64,000 bases of DNA from Cordia subcordata (GCA_028554755.1 JAPTOF010000017.1:10935501-10999500); one strand, 5' to 3'; shown: positions 1-13,435, counted from the first letter of the stretch. The notes: generated by a model not told the origin, from the letters alone. Translations and numbers: made by a program.

Positions 1-2490
1 GATGACAAAATCAGTTTTTAACTTTGTTATTGATTTTTTCTTTATTTTTCTTTTTGTCATCATAGGGTGAGTAATGGGGTAGTTGAACTCTAAGTAGACT
101 CCAACTCAACTCACTTCTTTTGTTCATATTCCAGTGTTCTTACGTGCTGAAGGTTTCGTTCATGCCATTGAAGTAGGAAACCTAAAAAATCTTATCCAAC
201 TCGAGATATGAAGCCAGGCTCAGAAAATATTATAAGATGGATAAAGTGCACGTTATTCTCTTACGATTTGTCTAATTAGTTGATAATTTGTTTGCACTTT
301 AACACTTACCACATTAGTCTATGTTTTTCAAAATGTGGCATATATATCCACTTTAACGTTTTCTATCAAAATTAACTTATTTTGTATCAGACACAATTTT
401 TTATATATGTGAGTATTAAAGCTAGCAAAGTATAGTATATTTTCACAAAAAATATCGTTATTTTTAGTTAATGGCATTCAAACTACGGAAAAAAGAAGAG
501 ATTGTGCCACATTTTAAAAAGTATAAAGGGTAATGTGGTAAGTTTCAAAAACAGAAATGAGTAATCAAAAATGAACAAATTTCATGAGGTAATCAACTAA
601 TAAAACAAATCATAAGATGGTAACATACCACCTTTTGAAAAGTACAAGAAGTAATATAATAAATTTTAAAACACTAAGAGTAATCAACTAATTATACAAA
701 TCACAAAAAAGTGTCATATATTTTTACCCTTATGAGATTAATACTCAAAATATTTCAAAAGATACCTTCACCTTACATGGGGAGTAATCACGACCGCATT
801 CATTTTCTTCTAACGCTCAAATTGAACAGGCAAAATATTGTAGCTATATGAAGATGGCTTCTTAAAGAGGTTTTCGTAAAGCCTTGTCCGAGAATAATTC
901 TTTTACAGTAACTTTGCCGGTGTTGTATCTAACTATTTCAGTATCTCTAATTAATGGCTACAGTTTAAAAATAGTTGCAAGTTTGTTAAAATTAATATTT
1001 CTAAAATTGGTAATGAAATGACAACTGCAAAAAGAAAAAAAACCCATTGCTCGTGTTTCTGAAAGTCATGATAGAAATAATGATGATCAAAGACAATAAA
1101 TAAATAAAATAAACTTATCTTTAGAAAATGTCACTTATCATGTTCATTATCAAAAGATACTCAATTTAAATCTATCGCCACACATTTAAGAGAGTAAGTC
1201 CGAGTACAATTGAATGGAAAGAAAAAGTCCCACCTGTATATGAATTCAATAATAAAGAATTTTCAAAACCATTTCTTATTTTCTTCAAAGTTATTGTAAT
1301 AATTGATGAAAACAACCGAGTTGTCTTCTTATAATTAAGAAGGAAGGGCTATTACCTCTACTTCTTATGGAAACTTTTATTTCATCAATTTTTTTTCTAT
1401 TTTATATCAATAAGAAACTCTTGCTTCTCATTTATCCAATTATGACCCTTACTGCTCCTATTTTCTCAACGAGGCCCCACTTTTATAAATGAGAGCGATT
1501 ACCTTCGCTACCATTCTACTCTCCAAGCCAGTCATAATAGAATAGATAGGCCAAGTTTCTCTCGCTATTATCTAGCTAATAATTGAGTCTTTCCTAATCT
1601 TTTTTTATTACTGAAACTTGGAACTAGCTTAAATTGCTAAAGCAACTCTTGAGCATATGTCAAAAGAAGTAGATGGGTGGCAAGAAAGGCCTCAAATTTC
1701 GCCCTCTTCTGTTCCCGTGGCATCAATAGCCAGAGTTTCACTTCATACGGGGTGGTTTGGTGGATCTCTTGTCTCTTTACAAGTACTGAAGTATAGATGG
1801 AAGGGAAGCCAAGTAGTACAAAATCCCCTTCTTTTTTGTTTAAGAGAAGTTAAAAGATCAATGATGCACTACTTATCTCGCACTTAAAACAAAGAATGGT
1901 ATGTGGTGAAAAGAAAAACATCACATAAGGTGTTTTTCCGATAGTTTTCCAATCAAATTGACAACAACTTTTCGACTGAGTCGCAGCAAAAACATATGGA
2001 AAAAAGAAAACATTTGAGTAATGAATGCTTTATTGGTAGAGCAATTTTGACAATATATGCATGTCTGTATAGACAAAGAGAGAGAAATGGGAGGGAAACC
2101 ACATCATCGTGGGCTTAGCTGTCAAAGTAAATGAGTTTTGGTCCCTGTAGTACTACCCCCATTAGTCTCCATCCAACCTTCAAACGAATCTGTCTCCATC
2201 TGTCTATTTCTCTCTCTCTTTCAAACAATTATATTAGGATACCAGAACTCCTGTGGTCTATAAACTTTCGTACACTTTGTGAAAGTATTTAGAAACACTT
2301 ATCTCAGTAATCTTTTTTGTCCCTTCCAGTGAATGATAACAATATAAACAAGCTATGCATGTGAGAATCAACCCATTTTCCTTCAACACCCCCCCCCCCC
2401 CAAATGTTTCTTGATCTCTACTAACAAAAACTAAATTTTTTCTCTTTTTGGGTATTTTTCAGTTTAAATATTGTTGTAACTTTTAGCTTA
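1..2490. other. Gene-free 5' flank of GH3
   Basis: AT-rich non-coding DNA, presumably including the GH3 promoter and leader. It holds a CT-rich tract near 2200-2225 and a run of 13 C at 2389-2401, about 90 bases before the first GH3 ATG. The open frames here are short and show no recognisable protein. Confidence 0.5.
2191..2196 (+). promoter_or_regulatory. TGTCTC, possible auxin-response core upstream of GH3
   Basis: A TGTCTC hexamer lies about 300 bases before the GH3 start, and another is at 1770-1775. This is the classic AuxRE core, but a hexamer occurs by chance about once per 2 kb per strand in sequence like this, and GH3.10-type genes are not strongly auxin induced. Function is therefore doubtful. 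Confidence 0.15.
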
Positions 2491-5400
2491 ATGTATATAG
2501 AAAAAACACCCCTGACTACTAGGAAGATGAGCAATGGAGTAGTAGAACAGTGTGGAGACATTATAAGCTGGTTTGAAGATGTAGCTGAACATGCTGGCCA
2601 AGTGCAGACACAAACGTTGTACAAGATTCTTCAGCTTAATTATGGAGTGGAGTACTTAAAGAAGTGGTTTGGAGACATGAATATTCAAGGCGTGGAGCCT
2701 ACCGCTTTGGAAGCCCTCTACACCTCTTTGGTCCCTCTTGCTTGCCATGCAGATATGGAGCCTTATATTCAAAGAATTGCAGATGGTGATAAATCCCCCT
2801 TGATTACTCAAGAACCCATCACCACTCTCTCCTTGAGGTAACTCTTTTTGCATTTTCCCCTTTAGTTTTCGAGTCGTCTTAGCTGTGTTCGTTATATGCT
2901 TATCTAAAATCTTAAATCTAAATATATGCTTTTTGGATTTAAGATTTCAGATAAGCGTATAACAAATACAGCATTAAACTTCGAACATCGATTTTAGAAT
3001 GGAATCTCGTATTTCTTAACGCTTGTGAAGAAAAAGCAATCGAATAGTTACAATTAGATCAGGGAAAGCCACATGCACAATTAACATATGGATGAGAAAA
3101 AGTTCTGATTTTTTTCAATCATTTTCGCAATGATCTTCTTTTGTTGCTCATTTGAAATGACTTATAGCTCTGGAACAACTGAGGGAAGACAAAAATTTGT
3201 ACCATTTACTCGGCATAGCTCCAAAACTACACTTCAGATATTCAAGTTGGCAGCAGATTATAGATCAAGGTAGAACAACTTTTAATCCTTTTCTCTACTT
3301 AATATTTTCTTTTCTATAAACTGCTTCAATTATATATATATATATATTCATCATGAGATTGTAGAGTTTATCCAATAAAGGAAGGGGGAAGAATCTTGGA
3401 ATTGATCTATAGCAGCAAGCAATTCAAAACAAAGGGGGGTCTCTTAGCAGGCACTGCAACAACTCACTACTATGCAAGTGAAGAATTCAAGATCAAACAA
3501 GAGCAAACAAAATCATTCACTTGCAGCCCTGAAGAAGTAATCTCATGTGGAGACTGCACACAGTCCACATACTGCCACCTCCTTCTTGGCCTGTACTACG
3601 CTGATGAAGTCGAGTTCATAACCTCCACATTTGCATACAGCATTGTGCAAGCATTAAGATCGTTCGAGGAGATTTGGAAAGAGATTTGCAATGATATCAA
3701 ACAAGGCAGCCTTAGTTCAAGAATAAACTTAGCGAGTGTACGCGAAGCCGTGCTGAAAATTCTCTCCCCGAAGCCATTTTTAGCGTCGAAAATTGCAGCC
3801 ATTTGTGAGGAGCTTGAAGAAGCCAACTGGGTTGGGATGATCCCTAAGCTGTGGCCTAATGCAAAGTATGTTTATTCAATAATGACTGGTTCAATGCTGC
3901 CATATTTAACAAAATTGAGGCATTATGCTGGGGATTTGCCTCTAGTGAGTGCAGATTATGGGTCCACAGAGAGCTGGATTGGAGTAAATGTTGATCCTTC
4001 TTCTCCATCAGAGAAAGTTACCTTTGCTGTTATACCTACTTTTTCTTACTTTGAGTTCATACCACTCCATAGACAGTACCATGATAGCAATCCGGCCACG
4101 GATGCATACGATTATATAGAAGATGATCCGGTACCGCTCTCACAAGTCAAGACGGGGCAGGAGTATGAGATTATCCTAACAACTTTCACAGGTAACTAAA
4201 ATTTCGGTCGCCTTGGTCAATCCGTGTTTAAAAATAAAAGATTAATATATAACAGCGCTCGTATTAAACCCCTTATAATCTTGAAATTCAGTAAAAGAAA
4301 TGAGGTATACTAGACTGGACAATTGTGTGGTTGATCAGTGCTTGTTGGTCATGTTGGTCTATAAGCTAGTATTGATGCAAGTCAGTTTTATTGTCATCTT
4401 CTCAAGTCTGATCTCAGTGGGGCCAATGAGAATCTCTAGTGCCACTCAAGAAAAGTACCACACATAGCATATTGCAGAATAGGGCTTGAACCCATGATGT
4501 AAGAGATCTCACTCTCATGTCCCTAAATGCACACAATTCGAGTACACACAATATACTCGGTTCACATACAAGTATTCAAAATCTGTTTTTAACCCCGGCC
4601 CCCCGGCCCCCTCCCCTCCCCCAAAAAAAAGTATTTTCTCTTTTAAGTTTTCTACGCATACACATCCTTTTAAATGAGTGGCAAAGATCCTTAAACTTAG
4701 AATCTTTTAGCACTTACACTATGTTTGGATTGAGGAAAATAGGGGGAGAGGATTGGTTATGGAGAGATTTTTAAATCTTTTCACTTGTTTGGATTGGAAG
4801 GATTTAGAGGTTGAGGGCAAATAAAGAATTGCTCTCGTTCCCCCATAACCCATATATTTAATCCTTCTAAATTGGAGTCAACAGGAGGGAAAGGAAAGGA
4901 TTATTGTGAGAAATGATTATTTTAACCTTTATATCAATGTTAACATAAAATAAAAGAAGGGCATAAAAGTCAAATTATACATAAAAAATATCCCTTTCCT
5001 CCATTTTCTTCCTAATTCAAATACAAGATATTCACAATCCTTTATGTTTTATTCCTTTGTAGAAATACTCCAATCCAAATATAAATTACTCAATTCCTCT
5101 TCTTTCCTTTATAAAACTTTTCTTTTTTTTCCTTTATTAAAATTTCACCGTGAATCCAAACATAGTGTTAAACTTCAGTACTACTTTAATTTACCATTTT
5201 ATTTCATTGTATTCGACGATTGAAAATCAATGAACCATGTTAAGTAATCAGCACCATTTACTACTCTGAAAAAATGGTTTGTTCCTGGTATGCATAAATT
5301 ATGCGCACGCATCAACATCTAATCGTAGGCCATAAAGTAGATAAAGCATTGATAGTGCGGTAGCCTTTTTGCAACTTGAAGATGCTGCCATTTAATTCTT

Positions 5401-6369
5401 GAAAAGCCAATCTTATGGAGTTGGACTGGAACATGGCTTGTCTTGGACTTGTAGGACACACAGGATCTTAGATAATAAATCTCTTTCACACAATATTGCC
5501 AAATTGTCTTCTGCAAATGAGGAAACTTGATAGCTTCACACCAGAGGATTTTGTTAAAAATAGCTGATTGTGATATGTAACTAAGGATTTATCAGTAGTT
5601 TCTTGTGTCTCCAATTTCTGAAAAGTCTAATATTGCACTATTCACACGAATAACACTTTATGTCACCCGTTCATATCCCTTCACTCCTCATTTATACGGT
5701 AAGAAAAAAGTCTAAATTGCATTATTCACACGAATAGCGCTTTATGTCACCCGTTCATCCCTTCACATCTCTTTTATTCGGTAAAAATTTGTGTATTGAA
5801 TTTCTTTACACATAAAATTCTTGCATCTTGCAGGGCTATACAGGTATAGACTAGGAGATGTGGTAGAAGTAGCCGGATTTCACAAGAACACCCCAAAGCT
5901 GAACTTCATATGCAGAAGAAAACTAATATTGACAGTAAACATCGACAAGAACACAGAAAAGGACCTCCAACTTGTGGTCGAGAGGGGTTCGCAAATACTA
6001 AGCAAGGCGAGAGGTGAGCTTGTGGATTTCACGAGCCACGCAGAGGTCGCAAAACAACCAGGCCACTACATAATCTACTGGGAGATCAAAGGCGACGTCG
6101 AAGACAATGTACTAGGAGAATGCTGCAGGGAAATGGACGCTTCATTTGTCGACCATGGCTATGTTGTGTCCAGAAGAACAAACTCAGTTGGGCCATTGGA
6201 GCTTCGGATTGTAGAAAGCGGAACGTTTAAGAAGATTTTGGATTATTACCTAGGAAATGGGGCAGCATTGAGCCAGTTCAAGACCCCTCGTTGCACTAGC
6301 AACCAAGTGCTTTTGAAGATTCTCAATCTCTGCACTGTTAAAAGGTTTCACAGCACAGCATACGCATGA
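2491..6369 (+). CDS. GH3.10: GH3 acyl-acid-amido synthetase, GH3.10/DFL2-like (4 exons)
   Basis: The joined exons 2491-2837, 3168-3269, 3365-4191 and 5834-6369 give a 603-residue protein, or 591 residues from the second in-frame ATG at 2527, which better fits the usual family length of about 590. All introns are GT..AG and every junction keeps frame. GH3 enzymes adenylate a carboxylic-acid hormone with ATP and join it to an amino acid in the cytosol. Visible motifs, numbered from the first ATG, are SSGTTEGRQKF at about 116 (phosphate-binding motif), YGSTESWIG near 348-356 (adenylate binding) and YRYRLGDVV near 428-436. The N terminus, the LVSADYGSTESWIGVNVD region and the KTPRC tail match Arabidopsis GH3.10 (DFL2) from memory better than the auxin group II enzymes. 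GH3.10 sits in group I with JAR1 and is reported to conjugate jasmonate, so a jasmonate or related substrate is inferred. No frameshift or missing motif was seen. Confidence 0.93.
4380..4520 (-). repeat. Possible tRNA-derived SINE fragment in GH3 intron 3
   Basis: Read on the minus strand, 4476-4510 contains a B-box-like GGTTCAAGCCC preceded by a purine-rich stretch typical of the tRNA-like head of plant SINEs. No clear A box, tail or target-site duplication was identified, so this is a weak call. Confidence 0.3.
4717..5167. mobile_element. Tourist/PIF-Harbinger-like MITE in GH3 intron 3
   Basis: The element starts CACTATGTTTGGATT and ends with the exact reverse complement, AATCCAAACATAGTG. 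It is flanked on both sides by TTA (4714-4716 and 5168-5170), the TWA target duplication expected of PIF/Harbinger elements. It is 451 bp long and has no coding capacity. It lies wholly inside the last GH3 intron. Confidence 0.85.
5621..5786. repeat. Tandem duplication of about 83 bp before the last GH3 exon
   Basis: Two adjacent copies, 5621-5703 and 5706-5786, share AAAAGTCTAA, TTCACACGAATA and CTTTATGTCACCCGTTCAT with scattered differences. The second copy ends about 45 bases before the exon 4 acceptor, so the duplication changes the distance between possible branch points and the splice site. Confidence 0.85.
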
Positions 6370-7029
6370 CAATTCGGATCATCATATAATGTTTGAAAGG
6401 AAATAAGAGGGTTTTCATGGTCATCATGCATGTGCTTCATCAAACTTGTCCTACTTTGTTTGTAGTGCTTCTTTTTTTTCCCTCTTTTCTTTCACATGCA
6501 TATATAACATAGCCAATGAGACAATTGATAGATAATATGTAGGACAATGCATATTCTCTCTCCCTCGTGTAACTTCTGCGTCAAATTTTAGTGATACTGC
6601 AACTTCCCTGGTATCATTTCGTTACAACAGAATCGAAATAACGAAAACCAAAATTTGGTAATTTTAACTAATTAAGTGAAAAAATATATAAATTTTTGAG
6701 AGAGATATACGTTTTTCAATTATATTTGATAACAAAAGAGGAATAAAGTAGTAAAATGAAATATGGGTGATCGATATTTAACATATTTTTCGAAATTATA
6801 TGAGTAATTACTAAAATAAGGACAACTAAATTTCAAAATGTCCTAAGTGAATGTAACATCTTTTCAAGAAAACAATGTGACAACCTATGCCATATGTATA
6901 TATGCATAGGCTTTGAAGATGTGCAACTAACCTCGCAAACAATGCGATCAATAGCATTAAACTGAGACATTGTTTTACACTTGGGAAAATATAAGGACTT
7001 TGGTATGTGATTTATCAAAGTGGAATTTA

Positions 7030-7432
7030 GAGCCCGTTTGGCTGAGCTTGTAAGCCAAAAATTAAATTTGACATGTTTGGTACATCAACTTATAAGCAAT
7101 TTTTGCCAGCTTATAAGCTGGAAAAAAAAAAAAAAGAGCCGAGGAAAGCAACTTATTTTTTTGGTGTTTATAAGCGGTTGGTCAAACTAGATGAAAAGAC
7201 ATTTACCCTTAAATAGTTTTTATCACGTTAATTAATAATATATCTATTTTAGTCATTTTAACTACTATTGCTACTTATAATTACTTATTTACCAAAAATA
7301 TCAGCAACTTACAAATACATATTATTCAAATACATCTCTACTTATTTATCACTAGTTTATAATAAGTAACTTTTTATTTATAAATAGAAACTACTTATAA
7401 GCACTTTAAAATAAGCTCTGCCAAACGGGCTC
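7030..7432. mobile_element. Tourist-like MITE
   Basis: Terminal inverted repeats GAGCCCGTTTGGCTGAGCTT and AAGCTCTGCCAAACGGGCTC bound a 403-bp AT-rich segment without coding capacity. The flanks are TTA on the left and GTA on the right, which would be a PIF/Harbinger TWA duplication with one later change. Confidence 0.8.
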
Positions 7433-8053
7433 GTAAATCACTCTTCTTCTTTGGATCGTAAAAAGATTGTCAAAAAGAGCCCGTAGAATCTGAAAGGTGG
7501 CTAACCTCATATGCTGCCACCACAAATATTCGTGAACGTGTCGATAAGTTTCAAACCATGATTGTATATAATGTTTCTCCAAAATAGGTGCTCTATAGTT
7601 GATGAAAACTAAAGAGCAGATCACATCACTTTCTCATACATTTGAAACTAATCGACACATAGGGGCCATGGCCCCCCGGCCTTTTCAAAATTTTGGTGTA
7701 TTTGTTTTCTTCATTTAATTGCCGCCCCCCTTTACTTAATAGGCGACCCTTCACGAGATTGAATTCTGGTTTTTCAGTCTCTTATACTGACATTGAAAAA
7801 AAAATTATTAAGGTTAATAAGTTTTTTAAAATATAACTTAATGAATTATTATCCAAAATTTTAATCTGTAGTGAACTACCATTATTCTTAATAAATTCCA
7901 ATAATAATGTCATCTAATTCTTTATCAAAACTTTAATTAGTAAGATTCAAGGTTTTGCATCTTCATTAATTTATGTTTTGGTAATAATACTTTTAGTTAT
8001 TGAAAGAGGTAGCCAATAATTTAGGCATTAATTCTTTATGATTTGTATGCCAT

Positions 8054-8125
8054 AAAAGTACAATGAGTGTAACTTAAAATGTCAAATCCACAAAAGTACA
8101 ATGAGTGTAACTTAAAATGTCAAAT
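8054..8125. repeat. 38-bp tandem duplication
   Basis: The 34-base block beginning AAAAGTACAATGAGTG at 8054 is repeated exactly at 8092, giving a period of 38 bases. It is non-coding. Confidence 0.9.
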
Positions 8126-10330
8126 GTATATATGCAATATTTAATTTGGATGAGGGTCAATGAATGCAGAATAATTATTTCTTATAGATGCTTAAGTGTA
8201 ATTCAAAATAAGGATTTTTTTTAATTTTGGTGCACAATAATACATACATACATACTATAATAAAATCTTCACCACCACCGCTACAGAGAATCAGAATTGC
8301 TAATATAAAAACCATTTCATTTTGATGAAATTTTTTAATATAAAAAAGACCAATTTAATTTTCATTTTGTTGAATTTGTTATATCTATTTGTATTTTGCT
8401 CAAGATCCATTTGATTGTGATAAAAATTTTAAACATAAAGATTTACGATAACATTAAAATCAAACGGGTCTTTTTTATATTTGAAATTTCCATCACAATC
8501 AAATGATTCTCGAGGAAAACACTAAATCACAATGCAAAGAAATATAACAAAAAAAACCTGACAAAAAAAAAAATCAAATGGGTCTATATTTGAAAGGGTC
8601 TTTTTTTGCGGAGTGGAATGAGTAATTAAGAAGTTGAGAGTTGAATGTAGATGTCGTGGGAAGAGAGAGATCATGATCCAAAAATATTAATACAGTTTTT
8701 GAAGATCCAAGAAAATATCTTCATCTATGCTTAGCTCTTTAATTTATTTTTTCAGGCTTGAGCAGTCCAAACTTGGAGTTGAAAGATGAAGATATCTTTA
8801 TCCTATAAACCCTTGGATTTGGTTTACTCCAATGCTTCCATTGCCATTTAACACATTCCATCAGTACGCATATTCCACTGAGGTAAATATTGGATTTTCT
8901 GAGTCATTTCAATGATACCGAAAAATCTCACGTCGCTCTTATCTTTCTCCAATAATATAACAAAAGTGTCAGATGGGGAATATACTGCCCAAGGACAGCA
9001 TTCATAGGACATGTGAAAACTTCAGTTTATAAGTTAAGACATATTCATTCACCTCGTGATACATGCGTCTCACCTAAAACACCGTACAAATTTATAGTGT
9101 TGATTTGCAATCTGTATTCAAATTCTTAAAATGGACTCTGTAAAGGCTTGTTCCCCATCAGGAAACCAAGTACCACTTGTGAATCCGTTTTCAAAGTTAA
9201 CTTTTGTTTCCCAATATTGTTCAGTGCGCGCACGAAGCAAGCCCTCTTTATTAGTTGTGGCCACACCCAAATTCGCTTTTCAATCTTCAACCGAGTACTT
9301 AAAGGGACTACTGAGTTTTGCTGAGAATATTTTTCGCTTTGAGGCAATACCGTAGTTTATTGATCTCTTTAATGTACATTATTAACTGATGAAATTTCTG
9401 TATAAAGTAATTGATCTCTATTAGACTGTTCATTCGATGACTCAAGTACATATTAATAGCTCAGAACTTTTTTTAAAAAAAAAAAAAAATTGTTTGAATA
9501 AAATACACACATTTTACTCAAATCTCTATGCTGTGTTGAAATTATATAAAATTTTCTATAATTTCAAATTTTGTTTAGTAATCCCTATATTCTAAAGAAA
9601 TGTTGTTAATACTTGGACCCTATGCCTAAGATTTTGTGAAATATTCTTCAAAGTATAACAGGTATTAGCGAATTTTAAAATAGAGAGAATTTTATGCGAT
9701 TTTGACAAAATACAGTGGGTAAAATGCAATTACCCAAATTGTTTTTGTACATTAATATAATCAAACTCTTTACTCATTTAGTATATGTGATAGATTCTTA
9801 CATCATAAAGTTTGTAATTTAGTTTAACAGTGGTGTTTAGAGTGAATTCTATGTCATTAGAAAAAATTAAGAAAGAAAGAAACAATAAAACTGCCCAAAG
9901 AAGGAATCTTGACAAGTTCAACAGGTCTTTCATAGTTTAAAGAGAAGAAATGTCCACTATGAAAAAGTTGAATAATTTATCAAAACAAGACTCTTCCCTG
10001 AGAAAACCTAAGGCAAAACTATAGAGATTTCCACCAACTCTTAACAAAATGTGATGACACTTCCCCTTGTAATTCCCCCAAAAGTTATCCCTTTGCTACG
10101 CAAACATTGATTGAAAAAACAGTCACGTCTATTTCGAACAAGAAAAAACTTAGTAAAACAAGATATATCATAGTGTTGTCCGTCTGCTATCCTCTATATA
10201 TTCCAGGCCACGGCACTGGAATCAATTCCCCCGGCCTTCGAAGAAAAAAGGCCATTTATTAATTCAATCACACAAATTCCTAGTCAATAAGCTCTAGCTG
10301 GGTCTAGTCACTAGGCCATTCGACCTCGCC

Positions 10331-12206
10331 ATGGGTTCTCTGCCATCACCTTCTCTAGTGTCGAGGCCAAGCCCAAAAAATGCCGCGAATCATATTTGTC
10401 GAATTTATGTCGTGTTTAGTGCCAAAAATCCATCATCACCAGATGATAACATGTGCAACATGATAGAGTGTTACGACACATTAAGTAAGTCATGGCATAG
10501 GATCACTTCGATTCCAGGACTTGTCCAGAACCAAATGTTAAAAGACTTCGTCATGGTCTCTTTAAATGACTCGATTTACATAATCGGTGGTCGTCGTGTT
10601 TACTACCCGGACGAGGACATAGAGGTGGTACCATCAGTTTTTAGGTAGCTAAAGAATATTTTGGTCATTAATATTATTCCTTATTATATAGTATTAAGTA
10701 ATAATCAAATTTGTTTTTTGTCTATATTAGTTTTCCTCTATATATTAGTTACTTTATTAGTGTATTTTTTTAATTTTTTTGAGGCCTATAAGAGGGTGTT
10801 TGGTTTAGCTTTTAAGAAGGTTAAGTTTGTTTAAAACCTAATTTAAGCTATAAGATGTGTTTATTTTAATTAAAAAATATTTTTTTTAAGTAGCTTTAAG
10901 CAAAAAAACAAAGAAGTCCTATCCCCAAATTTACTTTTTATGGCTTTAAATACTTTAGAAAAAAATAAATTTGACTAAATCATTTACTATGTTATCCTTA
11001 TCTTTTTATCTTTCTTACTAAAATATATTTACTCTTTTATCTTAATACTTACCTTTTTAATTTTTATTTTTATTTTTTAATAATTATTTTAATAATATAA
11101 GTTACTTTTCAACTCATTTTTAACTAAATGTTGTAAATATTTATTTTTATAGCTGTAATTTTTATTTAAACACATTACTAAAACTTGAAAATAATTAAAA
11201 AAAACTGCTCAAAGTTAAAACTGCTTTAACTAACTTTTCAATAAGCCAATCCAAACACCCTCCAAATAAACTATCCTATTGTATTCACTATTTTATAATT
11301 TTCTAATTTTGGTTGAGGCCTATAAATAAGCTCTCTCAAACTTAAGCTTGGTGGTTTGCTCTATTATTTTTCAATATACATACTTTATTCTATTTTATAT
11401 ATATTTTTCATAGGTACAACGTTGGCTCAGACACATGGTCCGAATGTGCACCCATGATCACAGCAAGATACAACTTTGCATGCACTGTTTGTGACGGCAA
11501 AATTTACGTGGCTGGCGGACAAAGCAAGCTGGACAGCGCCAAGGGAGTTTCATCGGCCGAAGTCTACGATCCAACGTTGGATGAATGGACTTCGTTGCCC
11601 AAAATGAGCACGTTGAGGTACAAGTGTGTTGGGGTGACGTGGCACGGCAAAATCCACGTTGTTGGTGGCTTCGCTGAGAGGGAAGATCACAATGATGGCG
11701 GCCACAGAGGCGGCCACTGTGGCGTGCAAGGACCATTCGTGACGGAGAGAAGCTCGGCAGAGGTGTATGATGCCGAAAATGGCAAATGGGATTTGAAGGC
11801 GAGGATGTGGGAGCTAGATGTGCCACCCAACCAAATTGTCGCCATGGATGACAAGCTTTTCAGCTCGGGTGATTGCTTCAAGACATGCAAAGGACACGTT
11901 GAAACTTATGACGCCGACCTTCAAATTTGGAACGTTGTTGATGGATCACATTTCGATACCTTGTTGTCTCCAAACTCAACACCAGATAATGAAAATTTGC
12001 TTTACCTCACCATGGCTCCAATTGGGACAGATTTGTATTTCTTGGCTGGGTATAGGATGCGTGGTGACGTGGCAAGGATGAGGTCAGAGGTCCACGTGTT
12101 TGACACGTTGGCATGTGGGGATGCTTGGAGGAGCTTTGACCCTATCTATGAGGAAGGTGAGAAGGAGCTTTGCTGCCATTGTGTTGTTCTCAAACAAGAC
12201 TCATAG
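10331..12206 (+). CDS. Kelch-repeat protein (2 exons, no F-box)
   Basis: Exons 10331-10644 and 11414-12206 join in frame into a 368-residue protein; the split codon AG|G gives Arg in a run reading RYNVGSDTW. Kelch signatures (hydrophobic run, GG, later Tyr and Trp) recur: IYIIGGR in exon 1, then KIYVAGG...AEVYDPTLDEW, KIHVVGG...AEVYDAENGKW, and a weaker VETYDADLQIW with LYFLAGY. These repeats would form blades of a beta-propeller. No F-box is visible at the N terminus, unlike many plant kelch proteins, so a ubiquitin-ligase role should not be assumed. A His/Gly-rich insertion (HNDGGHRGGHCG) lies between two blades. The intron carries a MITE. The partner and pathway are unknown. Confidence 0.88.
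10792..11262. mobile_element. Tourist-like MITE in the kelch intron
   Basis: The segment begins GAGGGTGTTTGG and ends CCAAACACCCTC, an exact 12-bp inverted repeat, and is about 471 bp long. The flanking trinucleotides are TAA and CAA, consistent with a TWA duplication that has changed by one base. It makes up most of the 769-bp kelch intron. Confidence 0.8.
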
Positions 12207-12316
12207 TGTCATTATATGTATCTCTACACTATATCATGCATGGGACTGGGTTTTCGGGCTCTAATTCATACTTTGAGGAAGTTAAGTGGGACAAGCATTA
12301 CCATAAAAATATACGA

Positions 12317-12356
12317 ATTTGGATTCGGATTCGGATTCGGATTCAAATTTGGATTC
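12317..12356. repeat. Short TTCGGA tandem repeat
   Basis: Downstream of the kelch stop, near 12320-12355, the hexamer GGATTC/TTCGGA recurs several times in a row. It is a minor microsatellite in the likely 3' region of the gene. Confidence 0.7.
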
Positions 12357-12828
12357 ACTCTTTCATCTAATCATTAATCGACACTAGATTTTTATGGGAC
12401 ATATATAAAATTGTAGACATAAACACTTGGAAGAGCAGCAACAAGTCAAAAAATGGTAATAATCATAAATAATCTGTACTGCGTGCACTGCATGCAGAAC
12501 GAATTTGATAGAGGTTAGAGAGTTACATTAGAATTAATATTTACCTTGTTTTTCTTTTTGTATGATGTCCGTTAGGCTTATTGTGACAAGTGATAAATAA
12601 AATCCGTGTAACTTCTGCCACTTTTATTGCTAATATATATCTATATATATATGATTTACAATTCGAGTGCAGACTTTTTACAATTTTTGACAAAATCAGA
12701 GTGATGTATATATTATATAGAATTAACTAAACACAAAATAACATAAAAGTGATATAAAATATATTTGATACGAAAAGCATTCTACCATAGAAGCATGCCA
12801 AAAGTACCCAGACAAATTCCAATACATA

Positions 12829-13435
12829 CACTGTCGGAGCCAGTAGTGTGAGAGAGGACCAAGGCACCCCCTCTAATTTTTTTCCCCATTTTTTCTTTTA
12901 AAAAATTACTACACTAAAATTAAAATAATTTTTTTTTAAAAGAAATTGGCACCCCTTGACTCCTACTACTTCACTTCTTAATCCTAAGTCAAGCGGTGCT
13001 CTATTCAAGTCTTCTATTTTCTTTATTTTTAAATTTAATGTAAAATTTTAAAAGAGTAAATGATTTTCGTCACTGATTTTGTCTTTAATGTACTTTCTCA
13101 ATTCTTAATTCATAATCTATAAATTTAATGCAAAAAATATTAGAAATAATATAAACAACCTCAAACTAGATTCAGTTTAAAATATTATCACTTATACAAT
13201 TGTATTTTAATAATATCAATAACAAGTTGATTATTAAAATGAAGTCACACCTATGATAATTACAAAGGTTAGTTTTTATTCATAACCATCGTATTTACTT
13301 AAGTGTTTTTTGTATGTTACTATTAAGATATTATTTCTGTATTATATACTTTTATGAATAATTTTTTTATTTACATAAAAAATTTATAAATAGATATGTA
13401 CACCCCCTAATCTGGGGATCCTGGCAACGCCACTA
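12829..13435. mobile_element. hAT-like non-autonomous element, copy 1
   Basis: The 5' end CACTGTCGGAGCCAG and the 3' end CTGGCAACGCCACTA are imperfect inverted repeats. The body is about 70-80% similar by eye to 27029-27642 over the full length, including the shared runs AAAAAATTACTACACTAAAA and AAATTTATAAATAGATATG. The flanks AATACATA and AATATATG match at 6 of 8 positions, as an aged 8-bp hAT duplication would. No transposase is present. Confidence 0.7.

Larger units (their letters stand above)
6370..10330. other. Intergenic region between GH3 and kelch genes
   Basis: Apart from the MITE at 7030-7432 and the 38-bp duplication at 8054-8125, this is AT-rich DNA with no recognisable gene. The overlapping frames near 9126-9355 read in both directions and resemble no family I know. 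A TATA-like CTATATATT near 10195 lies about 130 bases before the kelch start. Confidence 0.45.

Noticed and set aside
1657..1887. 76-codon open frame upstream of GH3
   Set aside because: It has no recognisable domain or neighbouring exon, and its composition matches random translation of promoter DNA.
9126..9355. Overlapping open frames on both strands
   Set aside because: Both strands are open over the same bases with no family resemblance; one reads a reverse-transcriptase-like LKTDSQVVLGFL, but this is too short and isolated to support an element.
11458..11890. Minus-strand frames over the kelch exon
   Set aside because: They are shadows of the kelch coding exon, whose plus-strand frame has clear kelch motifs.
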